A stretch of 64,000 nt of DNA from Delphinapterus leucas (Eukaryota > Chordata > Mammalia > Artiodactyla > Monodontidae): positions 8,315,604 through 8,379,603 of the forward strand of contig NW_022098004.1 in assembly GCF_002288925.2 (NCBI RefSeq). The letters are read 5' to 3'. The position numbers were made by a program, and so were the translations under genes. Position 1 is the first letter of the stretch; every line of letters starts with the position of its first letter. This document shows, in pieces, positions 55,430 through 64,000 of this stretch. The notes below the pieces were generated by a model. The model did no database searches and had not been told where the DNA came from. It saw only the letters and a program-made list of their open reading frames with translations.

Positions 55430-55890
55430 CATAGAACCAGCACTGGAGCTTCAGTGCTCTCGCCCTGAGCCTGCGCTCCTTGGCAGCCTCTGGCCCTGGC
55501 GCTGCCTTCTTGGCCCCCCAAGACTGGGACCAAGAGAAGAGGGCAGCAGGTCCCCAAGTGCAGATCAACAGTTGGCTGGAATTGTTACATAAAGAGAGAG
55601 AATTCTCTTTCGTAAATGAGTTGAGGACATTCTGGAAAGTGAGGTGGTTGATCAAGTTTGCTAATCCCAGTTGAGGTCTGAGGTGAGTTGGGACTCTGCG
55701 TTAATGCGGCTGACTTTACTTGCCTTACAACCTGGTCTGGGAGGCAGTTCTGAAGTGTATTCCCACTTCGTCATCATCCACCTGCAGCTGAGGCTGGGGA
55801 CGCCTCCACAACTGTGGCTCCTGCATTATTAAGTCCAGAGAGACATAGAGGTACACTGTGCCAACACGTGAGTACAGAGGGACTCAGTGT
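55430..55890. other. Unique sequence
   Basis: Nothing recognised. Confidence 0.4.
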
Positions 55891-55894
55891 GTTT

Positions 55895-56260
55895 GGTAAC
55901 TTTTAAACACTTAGTAGATACTATACCAAGTACAGGAACTCAAAAACAAAACCAGAGATGGTACCTCCCCTCATGGAACTTATGGTCTAGAGGACAAGAC
56001 AGACTTTTGTTAGACACATTCATGGATATGTAATTACAAAATGGGACACTTTTTTATTTTTTTAATTTGAAAGGAAGGGACAAAGTTCCATGAGAGGATA
56101 GGACAAAGGTGAGGAAGACTTCCACAAGAGGTGATGGGACTTTAAGGGAGAGAGCCGGATAGAGGCTAAATGTGTGTGTGTGTTAGTGGTATGAGAGATG
56201 GGAAGTGTTCTAGACTGAAGAAGAAGTGTGTGCCCAGACCCTGGGATGGGATGAAAGAAG
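55895..56260 (-). repeat. L2 LINE, antisense
   Basis: 'cctcccctcatggaacttat', 'agacttccacaagaggtgat' and 'gtgcccagaccctgggatgg' follow reversed L2. Confidence 0.55.
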
Positions 56261-56269
56261 TAACAGTCC

Positions 56270-56590
56270 AGCAGGACTTCTGTAAAGGGCTGGTGCCTTG
56301 AGTTTCCTCTTGGCTGCCTTGCAGCTGCCTCTGAAAGGGGCCAGTGGCCTATAACTCCCCCTCATCTACAGCCAAGTTCAAAGAGAATAGATGTCACCTC
56401 TAATAAGATCTTCCTCAGAGCCTGCTGCAGTCCCTATCTTGCAAAGGGGAGCATTGTTCAGCTATGAGAAATCAACTTCCCACTGCCCCAGAGAGCCCTG
56501 AGGTATACCTGAGGACTGGAGCCTGCACAGGTTAGAAGCTGCAGTAACAGAACCACAGTTTGCCATCCGCTGGTGGGGATCAGTCCCTTA
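56270..56590. other. Unique spacer
   Basis: Nothing recognised. Confidence 0.4.
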
Positions 56591-56594
56591 CTTA

Positions 56595-56930
56595 GGGAAT
56601 TCAACACATGTTTACTGAGTATTCACAATATTCCAGAAGCAGAGGAGAGAGATAAGACAGAGACAACCCTTCTATTAAAGAGTGCATGGTCTACAAGAGA
56701 AAACACACCCACAGGCATGCAATTGTAAATAATAGACTAGGATACTGCTTTAGAGTCCTGGCCAGCACGGGCGGAGAGGCCCCTCACTCAGATTCCGGAT
56801 GTCAGGGAAAGCTTCTTGGAAGAGTTGAGGATTGAGAAAACTGTTGGCCAATTAATAGGAGTCCACCACCCAAAGAAGGGCCATCAGTAGCTCCATTAGA
56901 GGGAACAGTAAGTGCAAAATCATGGGTGTG
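56595..56930 (-). repeat. L2 LINE, antisense
   Basis: 'ttcaacacatgtttactgag', 'agggaaagcttcttggaaga' and 'gggaacagtaagtgcaaaat' are in reversed L2 order. A CHR-2 inserted at its right end. Confidence 0.6.
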
Positions 56931-57177
56931 GGGCTTCCCTGGTGGCGCAGTGGTTGAGAGTCCGCCTGCCGATGCAGGGGACACGGGTTCGTGCCCCGGT
57001 CTGGGAAGATCCCACATGCCGCAGAGCGGCTGGGCCCGGGAGCCATGGCCGCTGAGCCTGCGCGTCCGGAGCCTGTGCTCCGCAACGGGAGAGGACACAA
57101 CAGTGAGAGGCCCACGTACCGCAAAAAAAACAATAAACAAATAACAAAAAACAAACAAACAAAAAATCATGGGTGTG
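56916..57177 (+). mobile_element. CHR-2 SINE, sense, 15-bp TSD
   Basis: Body 56931-57162 from 'gggcttccctggtggcgcag' to 'gaggcccacgtaccgc' plus an A-rich (ACAA)n tail. TSD aaaatcatgggtgtg is exact at 56916-56930 and 57163-57177. Confidence 0.95.
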
Positions 57178-57309
57178 TGCAAAATACAACAACAATTCCA
57201 CAATGTATTGGGGTACAGGAGCATTTAGCCTTCTGAGTCAATATCCGACCTGGAAGAAGGCCTTTGAATCAGCCTCCTCTCTGCTTCATCTGCAGCAATG
57301 TTGCTTCCT

Positions 57310-57700
57310 GTTTTTTTTCCCCAGCGTTTATGAGAGATAATCGACATATAAGATTATACTGTGTACACAGTGATGATTTGATACATGTATATATTTCAAA
57401 ATGTTTACCTCGATAAGGTTAATTAACATCTCCTCTCCTCACATAATTACCATTTTGTTGTTCTTGCTGTTACGGTGAGACTATATAGTTAACCCTAGTT
57501 ATCTTACCGTAATTAGAGCCCCAGAATTTATTCACCTTAAAACTGAAACTTTGTGGCCTTTGACTGACGTGCTCCCGTTTCCTTCTCCTCACAGCCTCCA
57601 CCAGGCAACCACACTTCTACTCTGTTTCTGTTTTATCTTTTTAGATGCCACATATAAGAGAGCTCATACAGTATTTGTCTTCCTCTGTCGGACCTATTAG
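57310..57700 (-). repeat. L1M 3' UTR, antisense
   Basis: 'acagtgatgatttgatacat', 'ctcacataattaccattttg' and 'cctccaccaggcaaccacac' match reversed L1M 3' UTR. Confidence 0.75.
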
Positions 57701-57704
57701 TCTG

Positions 57705-58250
57705 ATGCACCTGTGCTTTCTGCTTCCAGACTCATCTTATCTGGCCTTCCTAGAGTGCCATGAGATGTCCTGACAAAACTCCTGTCTGGATAATGGGTGT
57801 CTGGGCTTGGGGCTGCAGGCATGGTCGGTGTGGGAGTTATTGACACAATTACTGGGAGGTTTGGGGGGCTGCAGTGCTGCTGAGCTCTGGAGGACATTTC
57901 CGTGGCACACAGCTCCAAGTGAGGTGACAGGACAGGTGCTAGGAATCCTTTCCCCAACTCTCAGTTCAAAGCCATTGGCTCTAGCACTCATCGGGAGTCA
58001 CCTTTTCCCCCTTTGGTATTCATGGGGGGATTTTCCTCATTGTATCTCTGTTGTATTGTTTTATATACATATAGAGCCTCTCCTGCTAGACTGGGAAATT
58101 GTAGAGGGCTCTGTCTAGTTGATTTGGGGCATAGTGTCAGGTAGTGTTTATAGGCAGAGCTTTGAAGCTCTTGCATTTCTACCACCTCCCTGCAGGTAGG
58201 TAATTGTACACGCTGAGCCCCTGTTCCTTCTTGCAAAATGTCAGTTAGTC
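57705..58250. other. Unique sequence
   Basis: Nothing recognised. Confidence 0.4.
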
Positions 58251-58254
58251 TCTT

Positions 58255-59260
58255 TCTGTAAGAAATGCCTTTGGGATTTTGAGAGGGCTTGCATTGACTC
58301 TGTAGATCACTTTGGGTAGTATGGGCATTTTAACAATATTGTCTTTCAATCCATGAACAAGAAATGTCTTTCCATTTGTTTCCATCTTCTTTAATTTCTT
58401 CCCTCAATACTTTATAGTTTTCAGTGTATGTCTTCACTTCCTTAGTTAAGTTTATTCCTAAGTATTTTATTCTTTATGATGCTCTTTGAAATTGAGATTG
58501 TTTTCATCATTTCCTTATCAGGTAGTTTGTAATTAGTGTAGAGAAACACAACTGATTTTTCAGTGGTGACTCTGTATTCTACAGCTTTACTGAATTTATT
58601 AGGTCTAACAGTTTTTTGTGGAGTCTTTAGGGTTTTGAAAAAACAGGTCTAAAATTCACATGGCACCATAGTGATTCCCCCAAATTATTCCACACATTTA
58701 ATAAAATATGAATTTAAAAAATCTAAAGAGCTTATCACCAAAGTTGACAAAATTATTCTAAAATTTATTGGGAAAACTAAAGTGCTGAGGAAGCATTTTA
58801 AATCAAGTGGAAAGGATGGATGACTCAATAAAAGGCACTGGAATATTGACATCCAAATGGGGAGGGAGACTAATTCAGATCTCTGTTTCACGCAATATTC
58901 AATAATGAATTTCAGTTGGATTAAATATCTTAATTTGAAATGCAAAATTTAACATGCCCTTTACAAAGTAGGAGACTAACTTTACGACCTTGGAGTGGGA
59001 AAAGATTTCCCTTTTTTTTTTTTTTTGCGGTACGCGGGCCTCTCACTGTTGTGGCCTCTCCCGCTGTGGAGCACAGGCTCTGGACACGCAGGCTCAGCAG
59101 CCATGGCTCACGGGCCCAGCCGCTCTGCAGCATGTGGGATCTTCCTGGACCGGGGCACGAACCCGTGTCCCCTGCATCGGCAGGTGGACTCTCAACCACT
59201 GCGCCACCAGGGAAGCCCAAGATTTACCTTTTTTAAAATGCTAGAATTTTATCTCTACAA
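58255..59260 (+). mobile_element. L1 with inverted 5' segment (twin-priming form)
   Basis: 58255-58635 is L1 ORF2 in reverse ('gatcactttgggtagtatgg', 'aagtttattcctaagtattt'). 58636 onward is the next part of ORF2 in forward order ('tctaaaattcacatggcacc', 'cgaccttggagtgggaaaag'). The two arms are adjacent in L1 coordinates, the hallmark of twin priming. A CHR-2 interrupts the forward arm at 59012-59218. Confidence 0.75.
59002..59234 (-). mobile_element. CHR-2 SINE, antisense, in L1
   Basis: T-run then 'gcggtacgcgggcctctcac' to 'gcgccaccagggaagccc' (about 59012-59218). TSDs aagatttccc and aagatttacc (one mismatch) begin at 59002 and 59219. Confidence 0.95.
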
Positions 59261-59269
59261 TTTTTTACC

Positions 59270-59790
59270 AAAATTTTTGGAAAAGACCGAAATTATTCCT
59301 AGTCCTAAAAACAAAGTTTTCTCAGATCTGAGGATAGTCATTTTCTAGTTGTTTGTTTTTTAGAAGTCAAAATTGGACTATGAATTGCTCAGAGTCTTTG
59401 GGGTTTTTTTTTTTTTTCCATGATGAAATGTAGCTGTGGCTTTTACTATTAGAAATATCTTACTGGAATCAGGGCTCGGTAGATAGTTTAAGTTAACTAG
59501 GAAATGGCAGTTAGCAAGGCTTTTTGTGACTCTCTGTTTTCACCCTTTCTGGTTATTTTTTAGAGATGCTTCAGTGAGCTGGCTATGAAGGGGTGCCTTC
59601 TTGGGTTGGGAGGCTAGGTCTATCTTACCCTGATGTTTCAAGGCTAGTGTGCCCTGCCCATAAAAGTAGGAATAGAGTGATAAGTGAACAACCAATAAGA
59701 ACCATGATAGATCAATGTTTTAAAATAAAATACATAATTAAAACTACTGACCCATGAAAAGGTGCAACTGGATACAGAAAATGTGCATGT
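59270..59790. other. Mostly unique sequence
   Basis: T-run at 59404-59417; no family assigned. Confidence 0.35.
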
Positions 59791-59793
59791 ACA

Positions 59794-59942
59794 GGGAAAA
59801 GATTTCTTTTTTTTTTCATTTTTAAAAATTGAGGTAGAGTTGATTTACAATATCCTGTTAGTTTCAAGTGTACAGCACAGTTATTCAGTTATACATATAT
59901 CTCTGTATATCTATTCTTTTTCAGATTCTGGGAAAAGATTTC
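59794..59942 (-). mobile_element. Very short L1 3' end, antisense, 13-bp TSD
   Basis: Body about 59807-59929: T-run then 'tacaatatcctgttagtttc' and 'aagtgtacagcacagttatt'. TSD gggaaaagatttc is exact at 59794-59806 and 59930-59942. Confidence 0.9.
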
Positions 59943-60077
59943 CTAAACAAGATGTACAAAGTAAAATCCTTAAATTAAATATTTAGAATCTAAGGCTTTT
60001 CAACAAAATGTTAATTTAGAAATCTACATATTAAAAGAAATATTTTTATATTACATCTAAATATATAAATAATTCTG

Positions 60078-60120
60078 GCATATTAATAAATAATTAATTT
60101 ATTAATATTAATTAATATGC
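60078..60120. repeat. AT-rich palindrome
   Basis: 10-bp perfect arms gcatattaat (60078-60087) and attaatatgc (60111-60120) around an AT-only centre. Confidence 0.85.
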
Positions 60121-60124
60121 AGGG

Positions 60125-60340
60125 TGGAGGGAATGGCCAGATGATAAAGAAAATTCAAAAAGAAAACCCAAGCATTCGACAAAAATATGCCCATCATTTC
60201 CCTTGCTGACTTACAATACCTTTTTGATTGTTTACCAAACATGGGCATCTGTCTCTAGACTCTCTTCTGTTTCTTTGGTCCACCATATAAAGTCGTTTCT
60301 GCCACTTTATCACTATATTTTGCTTTATCACTAAATCTGT
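60125..60340. other. Unique or old LINE-derived sequence
   Basis: No family assigned with confidence. Confidence 0.3.
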
Positions 60341-60344
60341 GCCC

Positions 60345-60535
60345 TCCAATAGGGTAGTCATTATCACATGTTGCTATTTAAACTTAAATTAAAATGCAGT
60401 TCCTTGGAATTGACATCCAAATGGGGAGGGAGCCGCATTTCAAGTGCTCAGTAGCCGTAAGTGGCTAGTGGCTGCCATATTGAATAGCATACGTATAGAA
60501 TATTTCCATGATTACAGAACGTTCTACTGGACGTT
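60345..60535. repeat. MITE-like hAT element (MER3-like) with inserted filler
   Basis: 'attaaaatgcagttcctt' then, after foreign sequence, 'catttcaagtgctcagtagc' and 'tggctagtggctgccatatt'. Same family as 13660-13830. The foreign part (about 60403-60435) copies L1 sequence from 58.8 kb. Confidence 0.5.
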
Positions 60536-60639
60536 GTTGCTTAAACTTACAAATTTATAAGCTTTAGTGTCATTACAACAAGGCGAGTCTCCTTTCATTC
60601 TTCCTCATCTTAAAAATTGCTTTGGCTCTCACTTTTCCA

Positions 60640-60730
60640 AATACATTTTAGAGAAAGTAATCAGGGAAATGTAAATTAAAAAAACAATGATATACCACTC
60701 CATAGCAACTACAGTGAATGTATTACATGG
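60640..60730 (+). repeat. L1 ORF2 fragment, sense
   Basis: 'atcagggaaatgtaaattaa' and 'atgatataccactccatagc' are ORF2 text. Confidence 0.6.
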
Positions 60731-60790
60731 ATCAAAATGGTACGTCTGAACACAGTGGGAGCACAAGAGAGGAGAAAGGTGAAAAAGGAG

Positions 60791-60824
60791 TGTGTGTGTG
60801 TATCTGTGTGTGTCTGTGTATAGG
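60791..60824. repeat. (TG)n microsatellite, interrupted
   Basis: TG blocks separated by TATC and TC units. Confidence 0.9.
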
Positions 60825-60904
60825 TGTAATGCTATGACACAATTTAGGCAAATTTTAACCCCCCCCCCAAAAAACTATTCTAGTTATTGTGTATGGATCA
60901 TAAT

Positions 60905-61145
60905 TATAGCTAATCTTTATTAGCATTTATTTTTTCTGGGCTCTGTTCCAGGCACTTTAAATCTATTAACATTTGACTGTTGCACCCAAGATTAATTTAC
61001 AATCATCTTCCTTATTTGACTGAGGTACAGAAAAGTTAAGCAATTTGCCCCAGCTTACCCAGCTAGTTGGTGCAGAGCTGGAGCTCATGGCCAGGCTGTC
61101 TGGCTTCCAAGTCTGCATTCAAAACCATGGTGCTGTCCTGGAATC
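60905..61145 (-). repeat. MIR SINE, antisense
   Basis: 'ctgttccaggcactttaaat', 'aagcaatttgccccagctta' and 'cagagctggagctcatggcc' follow antisense MIR. Confidence 0.65.
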
Positions 61146-61240
61146 AGACCAAATGACACTCACCAGACGTGCGCGGGAACGTTTCCAAAGAGGGAGAAAA
61201 TAGAAATGGGCTGTAAGGCTTTACCTTCTGTATAAGGTGT

Positions 61241-61285
61241 TAGAGAGAGAGGTGGCGGGGGAGAGAGAGAGAGAGAGAGAGAGGA
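61241..61285. repeat. (GA)n microsatellite
   Basis: GA run with a short GGTGGCGGGG interruption. Confidence 0.9.
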
Positions 61286-61329
61286 GAATGGGAGATCTGA
61301 AGGAAAGAAAGGAGAAAATATTAATATCA

Positions 61330-62850
61330 GTCCAATTAGGTTAGTGGGTACATGGGTGTCATCATTTTCTGTTTAAGTTTTTAATTAATAAAGTAAAAAA
61401 TAATGGGTATATTGTTAGATGAATTATGTCTCCGAGGACTTGCTTATGATCTGAGATCTGCTAACTAGACTTCTCTGTTGTTAAGAGTCATCCCTTCTGT
61501 TTTGTAGAGCGAGATATGAGAGCTGAAGGATTTCTGAGGGACAGTTGCAAGGGATGCAAAGCCAGGTGACAGGAGACACAGCTGGGGGAGATTCTTGGGG
61601 CACACAAAGGGAGGGGGCAGCTGCTGCAGGAAGCTGGAGCAACGATGGTGAAAGAGGATCTCCCAGAATCCTCTGGTGCTTGATGGAGCCCCCTCCTCCA
61701 TTTTCCCAGGAAAGCTTCAGAAGAAAACTACGTTTTCCAAATCTTTAGCTGTCAGATTACTATTTTCTTTTGGCACATGGGGAAGAGGTGAGACTGGCCT
61801 CAGAGAGACCACAGAGTGCATGATGTGCTGCCCAGGCAGGTAAAGTGATGCTCAGGTTCCAGACCCAAAGCATCTCTTCTTGACACGCAGAAGGCCTTGA
61901 CCACGGCAGTTAGTGTTACTAGCCAGCATCACTTCCCATGGAGGCCTCTTCTCACCTGGTGCTTTCTGCCCTCCCGTAAGCCCAGGGCCCCAGCTTCGCG
62001 CCCATGTCACCTTGCTCCCGTGGCAGAGCTCCCTGCCCCAGTGTCCCAGGCCAAGAGGCTCTCAGGCTGTCTCGCTAATGCTAGTTCACGTGTGGGGCTT
62101 TTTGCACAGTTGCTGTCCTGGGAGCAGACGGGTAGGAGTGGCAAGATGGGGCCGACACGGGCAGGTCTGGGGCAACTTAACAGTGTGACTGGCAGACACC
62201 TGCCAAGCCAGCAGGAGAAAGGGAGCTGGGTTCATCCAGGGGAGCACGGGGAAGAGCAGAGGTGAAGGAGGCAGCTGGAGGGAGGTCTTCCCTCAATCCT
62301 TTTTTGCAGCTGGTCTGCAGGGAAAATGAGCTGTAACTGCCCCTGCCCACCAAGCCCCCTCCACTGCCAATTTATGGCTTCTTTCCTGCGAGCTCATCAG
62401 TAATTATGGACCAGCAGGTTCTTAAGAAGCAAACTCCCTGAAAGGCACAGGCTAGCTCTGGCTCTGCTGCGGCCCCCCCTCGGACCCAGAAGGAGGTTTC
62501 CAGATCCTGGGCCTGTGGCTGGCCTGCACCTGCCTCCAACTCTGCACATTCCAAGCACGGAGCTGTCGGGCTGTTTCCACACAGGCCAGCACACTTGTTC
62601 CCAAGCCAAAAGACTCCAGAGGAGAATGATAAAATGCTGGGGTTTAGGGTATTTTGCAACTGAATTAAGCCCTGTGAGCCCGGCTGGCAAATGCCCCAGG
62701 TGAAAGCTTCCCTACTACACACGGGCAGGGCTCTTGGGCTAGCTGAGACGTAAAGGTACCCATCACAGTTCATCACTGCAGCTTTGGCCACCTGCTCCCA
62801 GACCCCTTTGCACCCACACCCTGAGGCCTGCCTGGTAGTTTGGATTCATG
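61330..62850. other. Unique stretch, GC-richer from 61.9 kb, no gene supported
   Basis: Frames up to 139 codons occur on both strands in the GC-rich half and overlap each other. None has a recognised domain. Candidate for conservation or expression testing. Confidence 0.4.
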
Positions 62851-62854
62851 GAAG

Positions 62855-62990
62855 AGGCAGGATAGACTAGTAGTAAAGAACAGCGTCTGGGAGCAGACAG
62901 GACCAGTTAGCTCCCATCTTTGCTGCAGGTCCTTGGTGGTTGTTTTCTGAGCTTCCTTCTTTTTCTCAGAGTGGAACCCTTACCTGCTTT
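62855..62990 (+). repeat. Possible MIR, sense
   Basis: 'tagtagtaaagaacagcgtc' resembles the MIR 5' end; the remainder is diverged. Confidence 0.35.
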
Positions 62991-62994
62991 GAAG

Positions 62995-63330
62995 ATTTCT
63001 AAAATTAGAACTAAAAATATACTCATGTGGCTAGCTTCCCTCATTGAGCCTGTTGGACAATGACATGTTATTTTCCCATTTCTCAAAATATTCTGCATGT
63101 TATAATGTCAGTCATGGATTGTTAACATGGGTTTGTTTTAAATATATTTACTATTAATGAATTGTCATAGATATGTACATAGGTGTGTTTTTTAAATCTT
63201 CTCTGTCTCAAAACTAAATATTAAACAAATGAATGCTATATAGCTCATTTATTTGTTTTATTTGTTTACTAGTTCTATAGAATATAGATGTGTATACACA
63301 CACATATGGTGCTCCATTTGTATATCTGTA
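62995..63330. other. AT-rich unique sequence
   Basis: Nothing assigned; short (AC)n near 63295. Confidence 0.35.
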
Positions 63331-63334
63331 TGAA

Positions 63335-63480
63335 ACTTAGCACTGTGGCATAATGAATGAGAACGGAGCTCTGAGTAGACAGACCTGAGTCCCACCATTT
63401 GCTCTGACACATCTTAGCTTTGTGACCTTAAGCAAGTTAATTAACCTTTCTGAACTCGCTTTTGCTTATCTGGGGGGACC
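63335..63480 (+). repeat. MIR SINE, sense, truncated
   Basis: 'tggcataatgaatgagaacg', 'gctttgtgaccttaagcaag' and 'ttaacctttctgaactcgct' follow MIR from its 5' end. Confidence 0.65.
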
Positions 63481-63487
63481 TTATGCA

Positions 63488-63685
63488 GAATGGTTCTAAG
63501 GGCTTCATCTCTGGAACCAGATTATCTGGGTCTGACTCCCAGGTCCACGAGTTACTCACCTCTTTGTGCCTCAGTTTTCCCAGCTACAAAATGGGAATCA
63601 GACTAGTACCCACCTCATAGTGGTGCTGTGAGGATTAAACAAGCTATAACTGAAAGTCAGGGAATGTCAGGAGCTTAAAGGGCTG
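63488..63685 (+). repeat. MIR SINE, sense, near full length
   Basis: 'cagattatctgggtctgact', 'cctcagttttcccagctaca' and 'agtggtgctgtgaggattaa' are in MIR order. Confidence 0.75.
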
Positions 63686-63699
63686 CCTGAAACCGAGTT

Positions 63700-63800
63700 A
63701 TTAAGATGACTATAAAATGGGAATCATAATAAGATCCACCGTAGAGGGTTGCGATGAGCAAAGTTGAGATAGCGTGTGTGAAGCATGCAGCTCTGAGCTC
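63700..63800 (+). repeat. MIR SINE 3' half, sense
   Basis: 'actataaaatgggaatcata' and 'tagagggttgcgatgagcaa' are the MIR core and downstream part. Third MIR of a tandem cluster. Confidence 0.6.
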
Positions 63801-63935
63801 GACACCCAAGCGCTGCGTTGAAATGGCAGCTGTGGTTGTTGACATTTTGCTTCAGGCCGGGCTGCACACTCCCAGTGCCTGAGATCCATGGAGTCTCCTG
63901 CAGCACCAGTATCCAGGGATATGATTGCGGGGGAG

Positions 63936-63987
63936 ACCGAGGGTGGGAAATGGGGATGGGGATGGGGAGTGGGGTGGGAAGTGGGGA
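63936..63987. repeat. G-rich (TGGGGA)n-like tract
   Basis: Repeated TGGGGA/TGGGAA units with at least six G3-4 runs; candidate G-quadruplex. Confidence 0.85.
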
Positions 63988-64000
63988 TGCTGTTACCCGG

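Noticed and set aside
55480..55674. 64-codon plus frame ending WKVRWLIKFANPS
   Set aside because: TTG start and no supporting splice structure or similarity.
61897..62791. Several frames of 90-139 codons on both strands
   Set aside because: They overlap each other in GC-rich DNA where stops are rarer; no domain recognised.

Overview
The window reads as mammalian nuclear DNA, most probably from a cetacean. The main evidence is eight tRNA-derived CHR-family SINEs, five of them of the short CHR-2 form typical of whale and dolphin genomes. Artiodactyl-type L1 3' ends are present, and I saw no ruminant BovB or Bov-tA elements and no primate Alu. Older pan-mammalian repeats (MIR, L2, MER5A, MER20, MLT1 LTRs, Tigger1) fill much of the rest. 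I cannot name the locus.

No host protein-coding gene could be supported. The longest open frames are decayed L1 ORF2 (minus strand, 4.8-6.5 kb) or chance frames, many starting at a non-ATG codon and lacking splice context, codon signal or family similarity. I found no rRNA, tRNA, snRNA, CRISPR array or bacterial-style operon. The window is best described as intergenic or deep-intronic DNA. It has unique stretches that may hold conserved non-coding or regulatory DNA, but conservation cannot be judged from one sequence.

Layout. 0-8.5 kb: unique DNA, a run of MIRs, a 1.9-kb 5'-truncated L1 with target-site duplications (TSDs), and a second short L1 3' end. 8.5-14.5 kb: old L1 pieces, a three-level nest (Tigger1 containing L1 containing CHR-2), and another CHR-2. 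14.5-28 kb: mostly unique DNA with MIRs, a MER20 inside a MIR, an MLT1 LTR inside a MIR, two MER5A and head-on L1 pieces. 28-40 kb: CHR-1 fragment, two MLT1 LTRs, L1 3' end, a ~650-bp inverted-repeat DNA transposon, an AT-rich palindrome array and a chimeric CHR SINE. 40-52 kb: purine/pyrimidine tracts, L2 copies interrupted by MER5A and by an L1 with a 15-bp TSD, a GGAT-type microsatellite, MLT1, and a full CHR-1. 52-64 kb: a long unique stretch, L2s, CHR-2, an internally inverted (twin-primed) L1 carrying another CHR-2, a short L1 with a 13-bp TSD, a 24-bp copied filler sequence, and a terminal cluster of MIRs.

Because nothing is coding, the elements do not act as a pathway. Their order gives an insertion history: Tigger1, MIR, L2, MER and MLT1 first, then L1, then CHR SINEs. 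Repeat calls come from remembered family consensus sequences, so edges are approximate (about 10-30 bases) except where TSDs fix them. I found no convincing new biological system. The most unusual items are structural: the nested and inverted elements, the templated 24-bp duplication and the AT palindrome array.
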